The notes beneath the pieces are model-generated. The model saw nothing but the letters and a program-made list of their open reading frames with translations, was not told the DNA's origin and made no database searches. A program made the translations under genes and the position numbers. From DATMER01 sp035556715 (lineage in GTDB: Bacteria; Acidobacteriota; Thermoanaerobaculia; Multivoradales; UBA5704), in NCBI GenBank assembly GCA_035556715.1, contig DATMER010000125.1, positions 1 to 64,000 on the forward strand: a DNA stretch of 64,000 nt. Reading direction: 5' to 3'. The number at the start of each line of letters is the position of its first letter. The stretch's first letter is position 1. Positions 43,344 through 52,764 of this stretch are shown one piece after another.

Positions 43344-44363
43344 GTGGCCGACGCCCAGGCCTCGCTGCTCGATCAGGTCCGATCGGGGGCCAATCGCCAG
43401 CTTCAGGTGCTGGCGGCGAGCGGCTTTCTGCCGCTGGCTCCCGAGGACCTCATCCCGCTGCAGGTCCAGTTCGCGCGCGGCGGCGATCCCGAGCTCTCCT
43501 TCAAGGCGGCCGAGGCCCTGCGCCAGGTGGACACGCGGGTCGTGGCGGCCTTCCTGGAGCGCCAGGCGGGCGAGGACGTGCTCGCTTTCTTCGCGGCCCA
43601 GTCCTCCCACCCCCGCCTGCTGGAGACGATCCTGCGGCGGCGCGACGTGCCGCGCCGGCTCCTGATGGACCTGGCGCGCCGGCTCCCGCCCGACCTCCAG
43701 GAGATCCTGGTCCTGCGCCAGGACGCGATCGTGGACGAGCCCCGCATCCTGCAAGCCCTGGAGCAGAACCCGGAGATCTCCGTCTACGTGCAGCGGCGGA
43801 TCACCGAGTACCGCGAGCACCTGCTGCCGCGGGAGCGCGTCCGCCCCGCTCCGGTCCCGGCCGGGCCCGTGGAGGAGCTGGACGACGCAGCCCTGGCCGC
43901 GGCCGTGGAGGCGGCCCGCTCCCTCCCCGCCGAGGGCGAGATCGAGGAGAAGACCGGGCTCTCCGAGGGGCAGATCCGCCTGCTCGCGGTCCCGGCCCGG
44001 CTGAAGCTCGCGCGCGGCGCGCCCCGCAACCTGCGCAACATCCTGCTGCGGGACACCAACCCGCAGGTGGCCTGCGCGGCGCTCCTCTTCAACAACCTTT
44101 CGGACCAGGAGATCGAGCAGACCGCCGCCAGCCGCTCCGTGCATGAGGAGGTCCTGCAGGTGATCGCGAAGAAGCGCGAGTGGATCGGCCGCTATCCCGT
44201 GATGAAGGCGCTGATCCAGAACCCGCGGACCAACCTCCCAACAGCCCTCAAGTACGTGCCGCGGCTGTCGGTACGCGACCTGCGCGACCTGGCCAAGGAC
44301 CGCAACATCCCGGACGCGGTTCGATCCCTGGCCCTCCGTTTGTATAGAATCAAGCAGCAATAA
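43344..44363 (+). CDS. Alpha-helical repeat protein, second copy type
   Basis: A 339-residue soluble protein of degenerate helical repeats (SFKAAEALRQVDTRVVAAFLE, NLRNILLRDTNPQVACAALLF, YPVMKALIQNPRTNLPTALKYV). GTG start at 43344, 2 bases after the RodZ-like stop. It shares style and motifs (NPRxx, LRDxN) with the product of 41589. Probably a structural partner; function unknown. Confidence 0.7.
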   Translation: MADAQASLLDQVRSGANRQLQVLAASGFLPLAPEDLIPLQVQFARGGDPELSFKAAEALRQVDTRVVAAFLERQAGEDVLAFFAAQSSHPRLLETILRRRDVPRRLLMDLARRLPPDLQEILVLRQDAIVDEPRILQALEQNPEISVYVQRRITEYREHLLPRERVRPAPVPAGPVEELDDAALAAAVEAARSLPAEGEIEEKTGLSEGQIRLLAVPARLKLARGAPRNLRNILLRDTNPQVACAALLFNNLSDQEIEQTAASRSVHEEVLQVIAKKREWIGRYPVMKALIQNPRTNLPTALKYVPRLSVRDLRDLAKDRNIPDAVRSLALRLYRIKQQ

Positions 44364-44373
44364 GGACCACGTG

Positions 44374-45003
44374 ATGCCGAAGGACTTCTACTCCGTCCTC
44401 GGGTTGCCTCGCAATGCGACCGAGGAGCAGCTCCGCCAGCGCTTCCGGGACCTGGCGCGCGCGCGCCATCCCGACCGCTTCCAGGGATCGGAGAAGCTGC
44501 GGGCGGAGACGGACTTCCAGGAGATCACGCAGGCGTTCAACGTGCTCTCCGATCCGGAGCGGCGGCGGCAGCACGACCTGGAGCTGGCGCGGCCCGGCGC
44601 CGAATCGGACCCCCGGCAGCTCGCCCGCGCCTATATGCAGAGGGGCGTCAAGGCATACAAGGAGAAGAACTTCCTGGAGGCGGCGGACAACTTCGACCGC
44701 GCCACCAAGGCCGACCCCACCAGCTCGCAGACCTGGCACCACCTGGCCCTGGCGTGCGCCCAGCAGCAGAACTGGCTGCCGCGGGCCGTCTCTGCCATCG
44801 AGCGGGCCTGCGAGCTGGAACCGATGAACCCCTCCTATCGAAAACAGGCCGGGCGGATCTGCGCGCTCGCGGGACAGGCGGACCGCGCGGTGCTCCACTA
44901 CCGGAAGGCGATCGAGTGGGGCGATGACGACCCCGCGATCCGCAGCGCCCTGGAGGAGCTGGAGAAACCCTCCCGGCGGGGCCTGTTCGGAAAGGCTGGC
45001 TGA
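44374..45003 (+). CDS. J-domain protein with TPR region
   Basis: A 209-residue protein. The J domain covers residues 3-68 with the HPD motif (RARHPDRFQG), so it should stimulate an Hsp70. TPR-like helices follow (YMQRGVKAYKEKNFLEAADNF, WHHLALACAQQQNWLPRAVSAI). It lacks zinc fingers and a client-binding C-domain. Its stop overlaps the ATG of the phosphatase gene by one base. Confidence 0.88.
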   Translation: MPKDFYSVLGLPRNATEEQLRQRFRDLARARHPDRFQGSEKLRAETDFQEITQAFNVLSDPERRRQHDLELARPGAESDPRQLARAYMQRGVKAYKEKNFLEAADNFDRATKADPTSSQTWHHLALACAQQQNWLPRAVSAIERACELEPMNPSYRKQAGRICALAGQADRAVLHYRKAIEWGDDDPAIRSALEELEKPSRRGLFGKAG

Positions 45004-45794
45004 TGCTGCGCGTGAAGGCCTGCGGGCTCTCCGATGTCGGGCTGACCCGGATCCACAACGAGGATTACTTCGAGATCGATCCGCTGCACAAGCTTTACGT
45101 GGTCGCCGACGGCATGGGCGGCCACAGCCACGGAGAGGTCGCGGCGCAGATCGCGGTCCACGCCATCCGGGAGTTCATCGACAAGACCGCGGAGAAGGAC
45201 ACGACCTGGCCCTTCGGCATGGACAGCAAGCTGGAGCGGCACACGAACCTGCTCCGGATGGCGGTGCGCATCGCCCACGACCATGTCTTGAGGGCCATCA
45301 GCAAGGACGGCTCCCTCTACGGCATGGGCACCACGGTGGTCGGGTTCCTCCTGGCGGGGAACACCGCGGCCGTGGCGCACGTGGGCGACAGCCGGGCCTA
45401 CCGTCTCCGCAGCGGCCGCCTGGACCAGCTCACCCAGGACCACACCTGGGTCAACGAGCAGGTCGTGGCGGGCTTCCTCTCCAAGGAGCAGGCCCGCTCC
45501 CATCCGCTCAAGAACGTGGTCACCCGCGCCCTGGGCGGCGAGAGCGAGGTCGTGGTCGACATCCGCGAGCTGGAGGTCAAGGCGGGCGACCTTTACCTCC
45601 TCTGCTCCGACGGCCTCACCGGCATGCTCTCGGACGCCGACATCCGCGAGCGCCTCTCCTCCGGCCGCGACCTCCACGAGATCTGCCGCAGCCTGGTCAA
45701 CGACTCGAACGCCCGCGGCGGCATCGACAACGTCACGGTTGTCCTCCTCAAGGTGGAGGAGGACGGCGAGGATACGCAGGGGACGCGGGTTTAA
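45003..45794 (+). CDS. PP2C-type Ser/Thr protein phosphatase
   Basis: A 263-residue metal-dependent phosphatase (PPM family). Motifs are RIHNEDYFEI, VVADGMGGHSHGE, AHVGDSRAYRL, DGLTGMLSD and GGIDNVTVVLL, which supply the metal-binding Asp residues. No membrane segment. It is a natural antagonist of Hanks-type kinases such as the one at 22612. Translationally linked to the J-domain gene. Confidence 0.94.
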   Translation: MLRVKACGLSDVGLTRIHNEDYFEIDPLHKLYVVADGMGGHSHGEVAAQIAVHAIREFIDKTAEKDTTWPFGMDSKLERHTNLLRMAVRIAHDHVLRAISKDGSLYGMGTTVVGFLLAGNTAAVAHVGDSRAYRLRSGRLDQLTQDHTWVNEQVVAGFLSKEQARSHPLKNVVTRALGGESEVVVDIRELEVKAGDLYLLCSDGLTGMLSDADIRERLSSGRDLHEICRSLVNDSNARGGIDNVTVVLLKVEEDGEDTQGTRV

Positions 45795-45796
45795 AC

Positions 45797-46963
45797 GTGT
45801 TCGCCGTCATCGGCGGGGGCCCCGCGGGCGGCTCCGCCGCCCTGGCTCTGGCGCGGGCGGGCGCCGAAGTCGACCTTTACCTGCCAGCCCGTCCCGGCGA
45901 GAAGCCGTGCGGCGGGGCTGTCCCCGAGCACGTGCTGCCCCACCTGGAGGGCTTCGATCCCTCCCCTCTTCCCGCCGTGATCAGTCCCCAATCCGTCCTG
46001 GAAAACGCGTGGGGCGCGCTCCTCGATATAGACCTCGAAGGCATCCGCATCTTCCGCCGGGCCGATCTCGACCGCGCCATCGCGCAGGCGGCGGTAGACG
46101 CGGGAGCCCGGCAGATCCCGCGCAAGGCCGAGGCGCTGGACTGGGAAGGGGATGCGGTACGGGTCACCGCGGGAGAGGAGACCCGGTCCTACGATTGGGT
46201 GATCGGCGCGGACGGCGCTCGTGGACGGACGCGGCGCAGCCTGGGATGCCCACCCCGCGGCGAGAGTGTCGGCCTGGGAGGGTCGATCTCAGGGCTGCGC
46301 TGCGACCGGCTCGTCCTCGCCTTTCCGGACCTCGGCGACTCCTATCTCTGGATCTTTCCCCGGCCGGGCGGGGCTTCGATCGGCATTGCCTACACGCCGG
46401 AGCGGCTCTCGGACGGCGCCGCCCGGGCCGCTCTCGACGCCTTCCTCGACCGACATCTGCCCGCGGGCTGGCGGGACCTCCCCGGACCGCGCTACCGCTA
46501 CCCGATCCCGGTGTTCGGACCCTGGACACTGGAGGCGGTGAGAGCGGGCGCGGCGCGGCGGGTCCTCCTGGTGGGCGATGCGGCGGGGCTGGCCGATCCA
46601 CTGACCCGCGAGGGGATCCGCTACGGCATGCTCTCCGGGCTCTGGGCCGCGGAGAGCATGCTCGCGGGCACACCCGAGGCGTACCCGGAGAGACTGGAGA
46701 CTGAGTTGGGAGGGGAGATGGAGCGGGCGGCTCGCGCCCGCTCCCTTTTCTTTGACGACCCGATCGGTCAGTGGATGGTACCGGTCTGCCGGTACCACCT
46801 GGGCATCCGGCGGGTCCTGTCGGACCTGCTGGCCTGCCGCCAGCCCTACACGGGGTTGAGCCGGCGGCTGGTGAAGGCCGCGATCAGTTTCCGGCGGGAG
46901 CGGCGGGAGCGGCGGCCACCTTCTCGTCCCCGAACTCGTATCCCTTCCGCGCCCGCACCTTGA
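45797..46963 (+). CDS. FAD-dependent oxidoreductase, geranylgeranyl-reductase-like
   Basis: A 388-residue flavoprotein. The FAD dinucleotide fold is FAVIGGGPAGGSAALALARAGAEV, with KPCGGAVPEHVL and the second FAD motif VLLVGDAAGLADPLTREGI. These are typical of the geranylgeranyl reductase / digeranylgeranylglycerophospholipid reductase group acting on isoprenoids; the exact substrate is unknown. GTG start 2 bases after the phosphatase stop. Its last 80 bases overlap the convergent VWFA gene, and its tail (RRERRERRPPSRPRTR) is low-complexity and basic. Confidence 0.85.
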   Translation: MFAVIGGGPAGGSAALALARAGAEVDLYLPARPGEKPCGGAVPEHVLPHLEGFDPSPLPAVISPQSVLENAWGALLDIDLEGIRIFRRADLDRAIAQAAVDAGARQIPRKAEALDWEGDAVRVTAGEETRSYDWVIGADGARGRTRRSLGCPPRGESVGLGGSISGLRCDRLVLAFPDLGDSYLWIFPRPGGASIGIAYTPERLSDGAARAALDAFLDRHLPAGWRDLPGPRYRYPIPVFGPWTLEAVRAGAARRVLLVGDAAGLADPLTREGIRYGMLSGLWAAESMLAGTPEAYPERLETELGGEMERAARARSLFFDDPIGQWMVPVCRYHLGIRRVLSDLLACRQPYTGLSRRLVKAAISFRRERRERRPPSRPRTRIPSAPAP

Positions 46964-48023
46964 ACTCGGGGTTCGTGGTGTCGACGTCCACCTCCTGGAA
47001 GCCGCTCTTGCCGGCCGGCTGCTCGCTGCGGTAGCTGAGCAGGTAGTAGCCGCTGTTCTCCTCGGCGATCTCCTTGAGAGGGGTCGAGAACGTCGAGAAG
47101 TTCGTGTAGTACTGGCCGCCCGTGTCGACGGCGAGCTTGGTCATGCCGTCGCTCAGCGGGTGGATGGTCCCCGCCGGCACCAAGTCGAGGTTGTAGACCG
47201 CGACGTTGCTGTCGTTCAGGGCCTGCACCATGTCGGGGTAGTAGCGCTGGTCCGGGGTGTACTGGCCGAACGAGTTGACGTCGCCGAACCCGGTGGTGAA
47301 GAGGATCAGGTTCTTGCGGCCGCGGATCTGCCCGGCGGCGTCGGCAAGGATCTCGAGGGCGTCGTAGATGTTGCCGGTCTTGTCGCGCAGGGCGTTGCCC
47401 CTGGGCAGGTTGGCGTAGAGGGACGGGCCTTCGCCCTCCTTGATGCGGGAGGGCCAGTTCCCCTCGGCGTCCTTGCCCTTCATGGCGTCGCCGATGGCTT
47501 CGGCCAGGGCGCGGCCGTCGCGGGTGAAGTCCTGCTGGACCTTGAGCTTCTTGTCGTAGCTGACGACGGCGACCCAGTCGGCGGGCTGGCGTCCCTTGAG
47601 GACCCAGTCCCTGGCGCGCTGGCCGGCCTCGACCTGGCGCGAGAGCAGGGCCGGGGAGTCCACGGCCTCATCCTTCTGGTCGTCGAAGAAGAGGATGAAG
47701 AACCGGTCCTCCGGCACCTGGTCGACCTTGGCGTCCTTGGCCGACCCGACGAGGCGGCGGTCGGAGTAGAAGGTGACGCCGGTCAGCTCGACGGCCTTGC
47801 CGTTCTCCTTGACCACGAAGTCCTGGGGCGTGAGGCCGACGATGACGTTGCCCTTCTTGTCGGTCACGAGGACGTCGAGGAGGACCTCATTGACGTCGAT
47901 CGTCGTGCCGAACTGTCCCTGCGGCTGCTCCCCCTGGGCCGGTTCCTGCGCCAGGACGGCCGGGGCCAGGATCAGCGCAAGGACGATCGCGAGCGCTGCG
48001 TGTGACACATATTTCCTGAGCAT
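46884..48023 (-). CDS. Secreted VWFA-domain protein (acidobacterial type), second
   Basis: A 379-residue exported protein with signal peptide (HAALAIVLALILAPAVLAQ). The N-terminal domain TTIDVNEVLLDVLVTDKKGN...GLTPQDFVVKENGKAVEL is the hallmark of acidobacterial VWFA-related proteins, followed by a VWA-like domain (FFILFFDDQKDEAVDS, KNLILFTTGFGDV) with a modified metal motif. It ends with an Ala/Pro tail. The ATG at 48023 has AAGGAGGAG before it. Confidence 0.88.
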   Translation of the reverse strand: MLRKYVSHAALAIVLALILAPAVLAQEPAQGEQPQGQFGTTIDVNEVLLDVLVTDKKGNVIVGLTPQDFVVKENGKAVELTGVTFYSDRRLVGSAKDAKVDQVPEDRFFILFFDDQKDEAVDSPALLSRQVEAGQRARDWVLKGRQPADWVAVVSYDKKLKVQQDFTRDGRALAEAIGDAMKGKDAEGNWPSRIKEGEGPSLYANLPRGNALRDKTGNIYDALEILADAAGQIRGRKNLILFTTGFGDVNSFGQYTPDQRYYPDMVQALNDSNVAVYNLDLVPAGTIHPLSDGMTKLAVDTGGQYYTNFSTFSTPLKEIAEENSGYYLLSYRSEQPAGKSGFQEVDVDTTNPEFKVRARKGYEFGDEKVAAAPAAPAGN

Positions 48024-48156
48024 CTCTGCTCCTCCTTTTCTCTCCATGACTTGCTAAGAGCAAGGGGCGGACCAGGGGTCCCCCATAGAGGCAACCCTAT
48101 GGCGGCGTCATGGAATTCCCTCAGAGGTTGTCCTCAGTGGAGGACAGTTGTCTCCT

Positions 48157-50298
48157 CTATCTGCCGAACCGCGCGTAGAATCCGCCCACCTCCGCGGTGG
48201 CGCGGAGGGCTTCGGAGGGGCCGAAGCGGTCTCCGACCGCGCTTTCGAAGCGCTCCAGGGTGGCCAGGATGCGGCCGAGGCCCTCCTGGTCCGCCCAGCG
48301 GCAGAGGCCTCCCCGGAAGGGTGGGAAACCGGTGCCGAAGATCAGCGCCAGGTCGAGCTCGGAGGCGCTCCGCACCACCCCCTCCTCCAGGCAGCGGGCG
48401 GCCTCGTTGACCATCGGCAGCACCATGCGGTCGGCGATGAGCCCAGGGTCCGGGTTCTCCACCTTCGGGTGGAGGCCCAGCAGCGAGTAGACCGCGGGGT
48501 CGGGCTCCTTCCTCTCCCGGCCCTCGTAGCGGTAGAAGCCCGACTGGCTCTTGACCCCCAGCCGCTTGTTCTCCGGCATGCGGTCGAGCCAGGGCGGCAG
48601 GGTCAAACGGTCGCCGAACGCCTCCAACAGGATGTGCGCCACCTTGGTCGAGACGTCGATTCCCACCTCGTCGGAGAGCACCATCGGCCCCACGGGCATG
48701 CCCCAGTCGGTCATGGACCGGTCCAGGTCCTCGATCCGGTAGCCCTCGTCGAGGAGCCACATGGCCTCCGCGGAGTAGAACATCAGCAGCCGGTTCACCA
48801 GGAAGCCGGGCGTGTCCTTGACCAGCACCGGCGTCTTGCCCAGCTTGCGGGTGTACTCGAAGACCGTGTTCACCGCCCAGGGCGCGCTCGCTTCGGCCGC
48901 GATCACCTCCACCAGCGGCATCTTGTGCACCGGGTTGAAGAAGTGCATGCCCACGACCCGCTCCTGCCGTGGCGTCTTCGAGCCGATCCCCTGGATCGAG
49001 AGCGACGACGTGTTCGAGGCCAGGACGCAGTCCTCGGGCACGTGTTGCGCGGTCTCGGCGAAGACCTGCTGCTTGACGTCCATGCGCTCCACCACCGCCT
49101 CGATGACGATGTCGGCGCGGGCGAAGCCGGAGAAGTCCAGGGTGGGGTGGAGGAGGGCCATCTTGCGGCGCGCCTCCGGCGCGGTCAGCCGGTAGCGCTT
49201 GACCATGCGCTCGAACAGCCCCGAGGCGTGGGCCATGCCCGCGGCCAGGGCATCGTTGTTGATGTCCTTCATGCGCACCGGCACGTCGGTCTCGTTGGCC
49301 GCGAGCTGGGCGATGCCGCCGCCCATCGTGCCGGCGCCCAGGACCGCGGCGGAGCGGATCGTCTTCGCCTCGGTCCCCTCTGCCAGAGGCAGGCCGCGCT
49401 CCCGCTTGGCGTCCTCCGTCATGCGGAAGACGTGGACCAGGTTCTTCGAGATCCGCGACGTGGCGAGCTCGGCCAGGGCACGCGCCTCGGCGTCGAAGCC
49501 GGCGCGCATCCCGTCCTCGATCCCGATCCGCACCACCTCGATGGCGCGCAGCGGCGCCGGGTAGTGGCCGCGGGTCTCCTCCAGGGTCTTCTTGCGTGCC
49601 TGGTCGAAGAGCACCTTGCGGCCGAGCGGGTTCTTCTCCAGGAGCACCTCCTTGATGTCCAGGGTGCCCTTGTCTTTACGCGGCCGGCCGGCCCGCTCCC
49701 GGGCGAAGTCCCGCACGTGGTCGAGGAAGCGGGCGTCGGGGATCAGCGCGTCGATCAGCCCGAGCTTCAGGGCCTTGCGGCCGGCCACGTTCTTGCCGGT
49801 CAGGATCAGGTCGAGGGACTCGGCAATGCCGATCAGGCGGGGGAGGCGCGTGGAGCCGCCCCAGCCGGGGAGGATGCCCAGGCGCACCTCGGGCAGGCCC
49901 ATGCGGGTGGCTGGCGAGTCGCTCGCCACGCGGTACGTCGAGGCGAGAGAGAGCTCCAGGCCGCCGCCCAGGCAGATGCCCCGGATGGCCGCCACGGTGG
50001 GGAAGGGGAGCGACTCCCACGCCGAGAAGAGCCGGTGGCCGACCCGCGAGCCCGCCTCGGCCTCGACGGGGTCCGTCACCCGGGCGATCTCCTCGATGTC
50101 CGCGCCGGCGATGAAGCTCCCCTCCTTGCCCGAGAGCAGGACCAGAGCGTCGATGTCCTTCCGCTGGCCGAGTTCCTGGATGACCCTCTCCAGCTCCTCC
50201 AGGGCGGCCCGGGTGAAGACGTTGACCCTGCGGTCGGGCGAGTCGAACGTGAGTGTGGCGAGCCGGTCCGAGCCGGCTTCGAGATGGAAAATAGGCAC
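48157..50298 (-). CDS. Fatty-acid oxidation complex alpha subunit (hydratase + 3-hydroxyacyl-CoA dehydrogenase)
   Basis: A 713-residue bifunctional beta-oxidation enzyme. The crotonase domain (residues 1-190) has GSFIAGADIEEI and RGICLGGGLELSLAS for the oxyanion hole. The dehydrogenase part has the NAD fold SAAVLGAGTMGGGIAQLAA, catalytic region GMHFFNPVHKMPLVEVI and the C-terminal dehydrogenase domains (NTPGFLVNRLL-like DTPGFLVNRLLMF). The second GTG (50298) is chosen because AGGAGG lies 7 bases upstream; the first GTG would be too close. Follows the acyl-CoA synthetase gene by 21 bases. Confidence 0.93.
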   Translation of the reverse strand: MPIFHLEAGSDRLATLTFDSPDRRVNVFTRAALEELERVIQELGQRKDIDALVLLSGKEGSFIAGADIEEIARVTDPVEAEAGSRVGHRLFSAWESLPFPTVAAIRGICLGGGLELSLASTYRVASDSPATRMGLPEVRLGILPGWGGSTRLPRLIGIAESLDLILTGKNVAGRKALKLGLIDALIPDARFLDHVRDFARERAGRPRKDKGTLDIKEVLLEKNPLGRKVLFDQARKKTLEETRGHYPAPLRAIEVVRIGIEDGMRAGFDAEARALAELATSRISKNLVHVFRMTEDAKRERGLPLAEGTEAKTIRSAAVLGAGTMGGGIAQLAANETDVPVRMKDINNDALAAGMAHASGLFERMVKRYRLTAPEARRKMALLHPTLDFSGFARADIVIEAVVERMDVKQQVFAETAQHVPEDCVLASNTSSLSIQGIGSKTPRQERVVGMHFFNPVHKMPLVEVIAAEASAPWAVNTVFEYTRKLGKTPVLVKDTPGFLVNRLLMFYSAEAMWLLDEGYRIEDLDRSMTDWGMPVGPMVLSDEVGIDVSTKVAHILLEAFGDRLTLPPWLDRMPENKRLGVKSQSGFYRYEGRERKEPDPAVYSLLGLHPKVENPDPGLIADRMVLPMVNEAARCLEEGVVRSASELDLALIFGTGFPPFRGGLCRWADQEGLGRILATLERFESAVGDRFGPSEALRATAEVGGFYARFGR

Positions 50299-50319
50299 CC
50301 GCACACCTCCTGCCTGGCT

Positions 50320-52101
50320 TTAGCTCGCTTTGGCCTCGGACTCCTGGTAGAGCCGCTCGAGGATGTCGCCGTACTTCTGGTTGATGATCCGGCGCTTGAC
50401 CTTCTGCGTCGGGGTCAGCTCGCCGGTCTCCAGGGTCCATTCCTCGGGGAGGAGCTCCCAGGCCACGATCTTCTCGAAGCTGGCGAGCCCGGAGTTGACG
50501 TTCTGGACCTCTTGGGCGATCAGGGCGCGGACCCGCGCATCCTTGATGAGATCCTGGTTGCTCCCGGCGCCGATCCCGTTGCGCTCGGCCCATGGGCGCA
50601 GCGCCTCGAAGTCTGGCACCAGCAGCGCGGACAGGAACTTCCGGCGGTCGCCGATCACCACGGCCTGGCCGATGAAGCGGCTGCTCTTCAGGGTGTTCTC
50701 GATCGGCGCCGGGGCGATGTTCTTGCCGTAGGCGTTGATGATCAGCTCCTTCTTGCGGTCCGTGATGCGCAGGAAGCCTTCCGGGTCGATCTCGCCGATG
50801 TCGCCGGTATGGAACCAGCCCTCGGAGTCGATCACCTCCGCGGTCGCCTCGGGCATGTTCCAGTAGCCCTTCATGATGTTCGGCCCCTTGGCGAGGATCT
50901 CGCCGTCGGGCGCGATGCGGATCTCGACCCCGGGGAGCGGCCGGCCCACCGTGCCGAGCTTGACCGCGCCGGGCGCGTTCACCGTGAGCACGGGCGCGGT
51001 CTCGGAAAGGCCGTAGCCTTCGTAGATCGGGATGCCGGCACCCCAGAAGAACTCGGCCACGTCGCGGGCCAGGGGGGCGCCGCCCGACAGCGCGAAGAGG
51101 AACTTGCCGCCGAGGCGCTCCCGGATCTTGCTGAACACCAGCTTGTCGGCGAGGCTGAGCGAAATGCCTCCGCCCTGGAGCTTCAGGCGCTGGGGCAGGG
51201 CAGCGCGGCCGACGCCGACCGCCCAGGCGAAGATCTTCTGTTTGATGGGCGAGCCCGAGGCCACCCCTTCATGGACCCTGGCCAGGACCTTCTCGTACAC
51301 GCGCGGCACCGACACGAAGATCTGCGGCTTCACCTCCTGGAGGTTCTGCGCCACGGTCGCCACCGACTCGGCGTAGGCGATGGTGCAGCCGAGATAGAAG
51401 TAGCAGTAGTCCACCGTGCGCTCGAACGAGTGCGAGAGCGGGAGGAAGGAGAGGGCGGTGTACCTCCCCTCGATCTTCACGAGCTCCAGGGCGGAGACCA
51501 CGTTGGAGCAGATGTTGCGGTGGGTCAGCATGACCCCCTTGGGTGTGCCGGTGGTGCCGCTGGTATAGATGAACGTGGCGAGGTCGTCAGGCTTGACGGC
51601 GCGGGCCTTCTGCTCGAAGCGGTCGGGATCGACGCCGGCGCCGCGCTCCAGCAGGCTGGAAAGGGTGACCACCCGCGGGTCGGCCGGCTCGCCCTTGACG
51701 AGCACGAACTGCTTGACGTCGGGCAGGTCCTGGGCGTGGGAGAGGAACCCGTCCAGGTGCTGGGCGGTCTCGGCGACCACCACCTTGGCGCCGCAGTCCT
51801 TGGCGATGTAGGACGACTGGTCGGGCAGGAGGGTCGGGTAGATCGGCACCAGGACCGCGCCGATCGAGAGGGCGGCGAAGTCGACGGCGGGCCAGTGCGG
51901 ACCGTTCTCGGCCATCAGGGCGACGCGGTCGCCCGGCTGGACGCCGAGGTCCTCGAACGCCTTGGCCAGGCGCCGGACGCGGTCCACGAGCTCCGCCGTG
52001 GAGACGGGCTGGTACGTCCCGCCGACCTTGTAGAGGAGGCAGTCGGGCTTGTTGTAGCTCGCGGCCTTCAGGAACAACTCAGAAAGGGTGGTGACGGACA
52101 T
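50320..52101 (-). CDS. Long-chain acyl-CoA synthetase (AMP-forming)
   Basis: A 593-residue adenylate-forming enzyme that activates fatty acids for beta-oxidation. The P-loop-like motif is TFIYTSGTTGTPKGVMLTHRN, with YGLSETAPVLTVN and the hinge GWFHTGDIGEIDPEGFLRITDRKKELI. No TM helix. AGGAGGG precedes the ATG at 52101. It forms an operon with the downstream hydratase/dehydrogenase gene, so the pair covers steps 1, 3 and 4 of fatty-acid breakdown. Confidence 0.94.
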   Translation of the reverse strand: MSVTTLSELFLKAASYNKPDCLLYKVGGTYQPVSTAELVDRVRRLAKAFEDLGVQPGDRVALMAENGPHWPAVDFAALSIGAVLVPIYPTLLPDQSSYIAKDCGAKVVVAETAQHLDGFLSHAQDLPDVKQFVLVKGEPADPRVVTLSSLLERGAGVDPDRFEQKARAVKPDDLATFIYTSGTTGTPKGVMLTHRNICSNVVSALELVKIEGRYTALSFLPLSHSFERTVDYCYFYLGCTIAYAESVATVAQNLQEVKPQIFVSVPRVYEKVLARVHEGVASGSPIKQKIFAWAVGVGRAALPQRLKLQGGGISLSLADKLVFSKIRERLGGKFLFALSGGAPLARDVAEFFWGAGIPIYEGYGLSETAPVLTVNAPGAVKLGTVGRPLPGVEIRIAPDGEILAKGPNIMKGYWNMPEATAEVIDSEGWFHTGDIGEIDPEGFLRITDRKKELIINAYGKNIAPAPIENTLKSSRFIGQAVVIGDRRKFLSALLVPDFEALRPWAERNGIGAGSNQDLIKDARVRALIAQEVQNVNSGLASFEKIVAWELLPEEWTLETGELTPTQKVKRRIINQKYGDILERLYQESEAKAS

Positions 52102-52213
52102 CGCGCCCTCCTGGCGTAGTTAGGGCTGGCATTGTATCGCGGCTGTCACCGAAGGGCGCGGAAGGGCCTGCTCCGGGAGAACCCCCTTCCCAACTCTCCA
52201 AGAGAACGCTATC

Positions 52214-52456
52214 GTGTCGCGTGAAAGGATAACGGCGGAAATGGAAAAAGGGAAACCGCGACCGGTCCGGGGACTGGGCCAAGGTCTGATGGACAAGAGC
52301 CTGGAGCTCGCCTTTGAAGACCCCGTGATGGCCGTGCGCTTCGCGAATCTCTCGATGCGGGTGTCCGCCTTTCTAGGGGATGGATACGACCCTTTCGCAC
52401 AGCCGCCGAGACGGAAGAGGGGCCGCCGGGGCAAGGCCAGGAAGAAAACGGCGTAG
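52214..52456 (+). CDS. Small basic hypothetical protein
   Basis: An 80-residue reading frame (GTG 52214; ATG 52241 is an alternative) with a helical middle (MDKSLELAFEDPVMAVRFANLS) and a very basic tail (PPRRKRGRRGKARKKTA). The tail could bind nucleic acid. It lies divergent from the acyl-CoA synthetase. Not recognised; it could be spurious, but amino-acid composition and isolation favour a real gene. Confidence 0.45.
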   Translation: MSRERITAEMEKGKPRPVRGLGQGLMDKSLELAFEDPVMAVRFANLSMRVSAFLGDGYDPFAQPPRRKRGRRGKARKKTA

Positions 52457-52764
52457 TCTCAGCGGGGGACGCCGAGCCTGGGAGCCCTCAGGCACTGCGA
52501 GAGGACGTCGTGACTCACGAGTACCTTGTCTCTCCGATCGATGGGCAGCCTTTTCTGTAGGGGAGGGGGCAAGCCCGGACAAGCCCCTCCCCTCCCCCTA
52601 CTCCACCTCATCCCCTCGATCCTGCCGTGACAGAGGACTAGGGGTGGTTGTCACAGAGTCGAGCTACATGGCTCTCTAGTCTCAGCATAAGCTAGAATGC
52701 CGTCGCCATAGCCCTGTTCCGCTACGCGTAGCAGCAGGGTTCTTGGTGAGTGAAAGGAGCTCTG
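52457..52764 (+). promoter_or_regulatory. Intergenic region with GC hairpin and possible promoter
   Basis: No gene is seen in these 308 bases. A hairpin is formed by GTAGGGGAGGGGGC and GCCCCTCCCCTCCCCCTAC around a short loop (about 52557-52603). Downstream, TAGAAT (52693-52698) is a good -10 with a weak -35, about 66 bases before the next start codon. Confidence 0.45.

Noticed and set aside
48148..52119. 1323-residue plus-strand reading frame
   Set aside because: It is antisense to the clear FadJ and FadD genes and its His/Val/Leu/Gly-rich sequence shows no family.
52557..52603. Rho-independent terminator
   Set aside because: The stem is strong but no T-tract follows on either strand, so it was left as part of the intergenic description.
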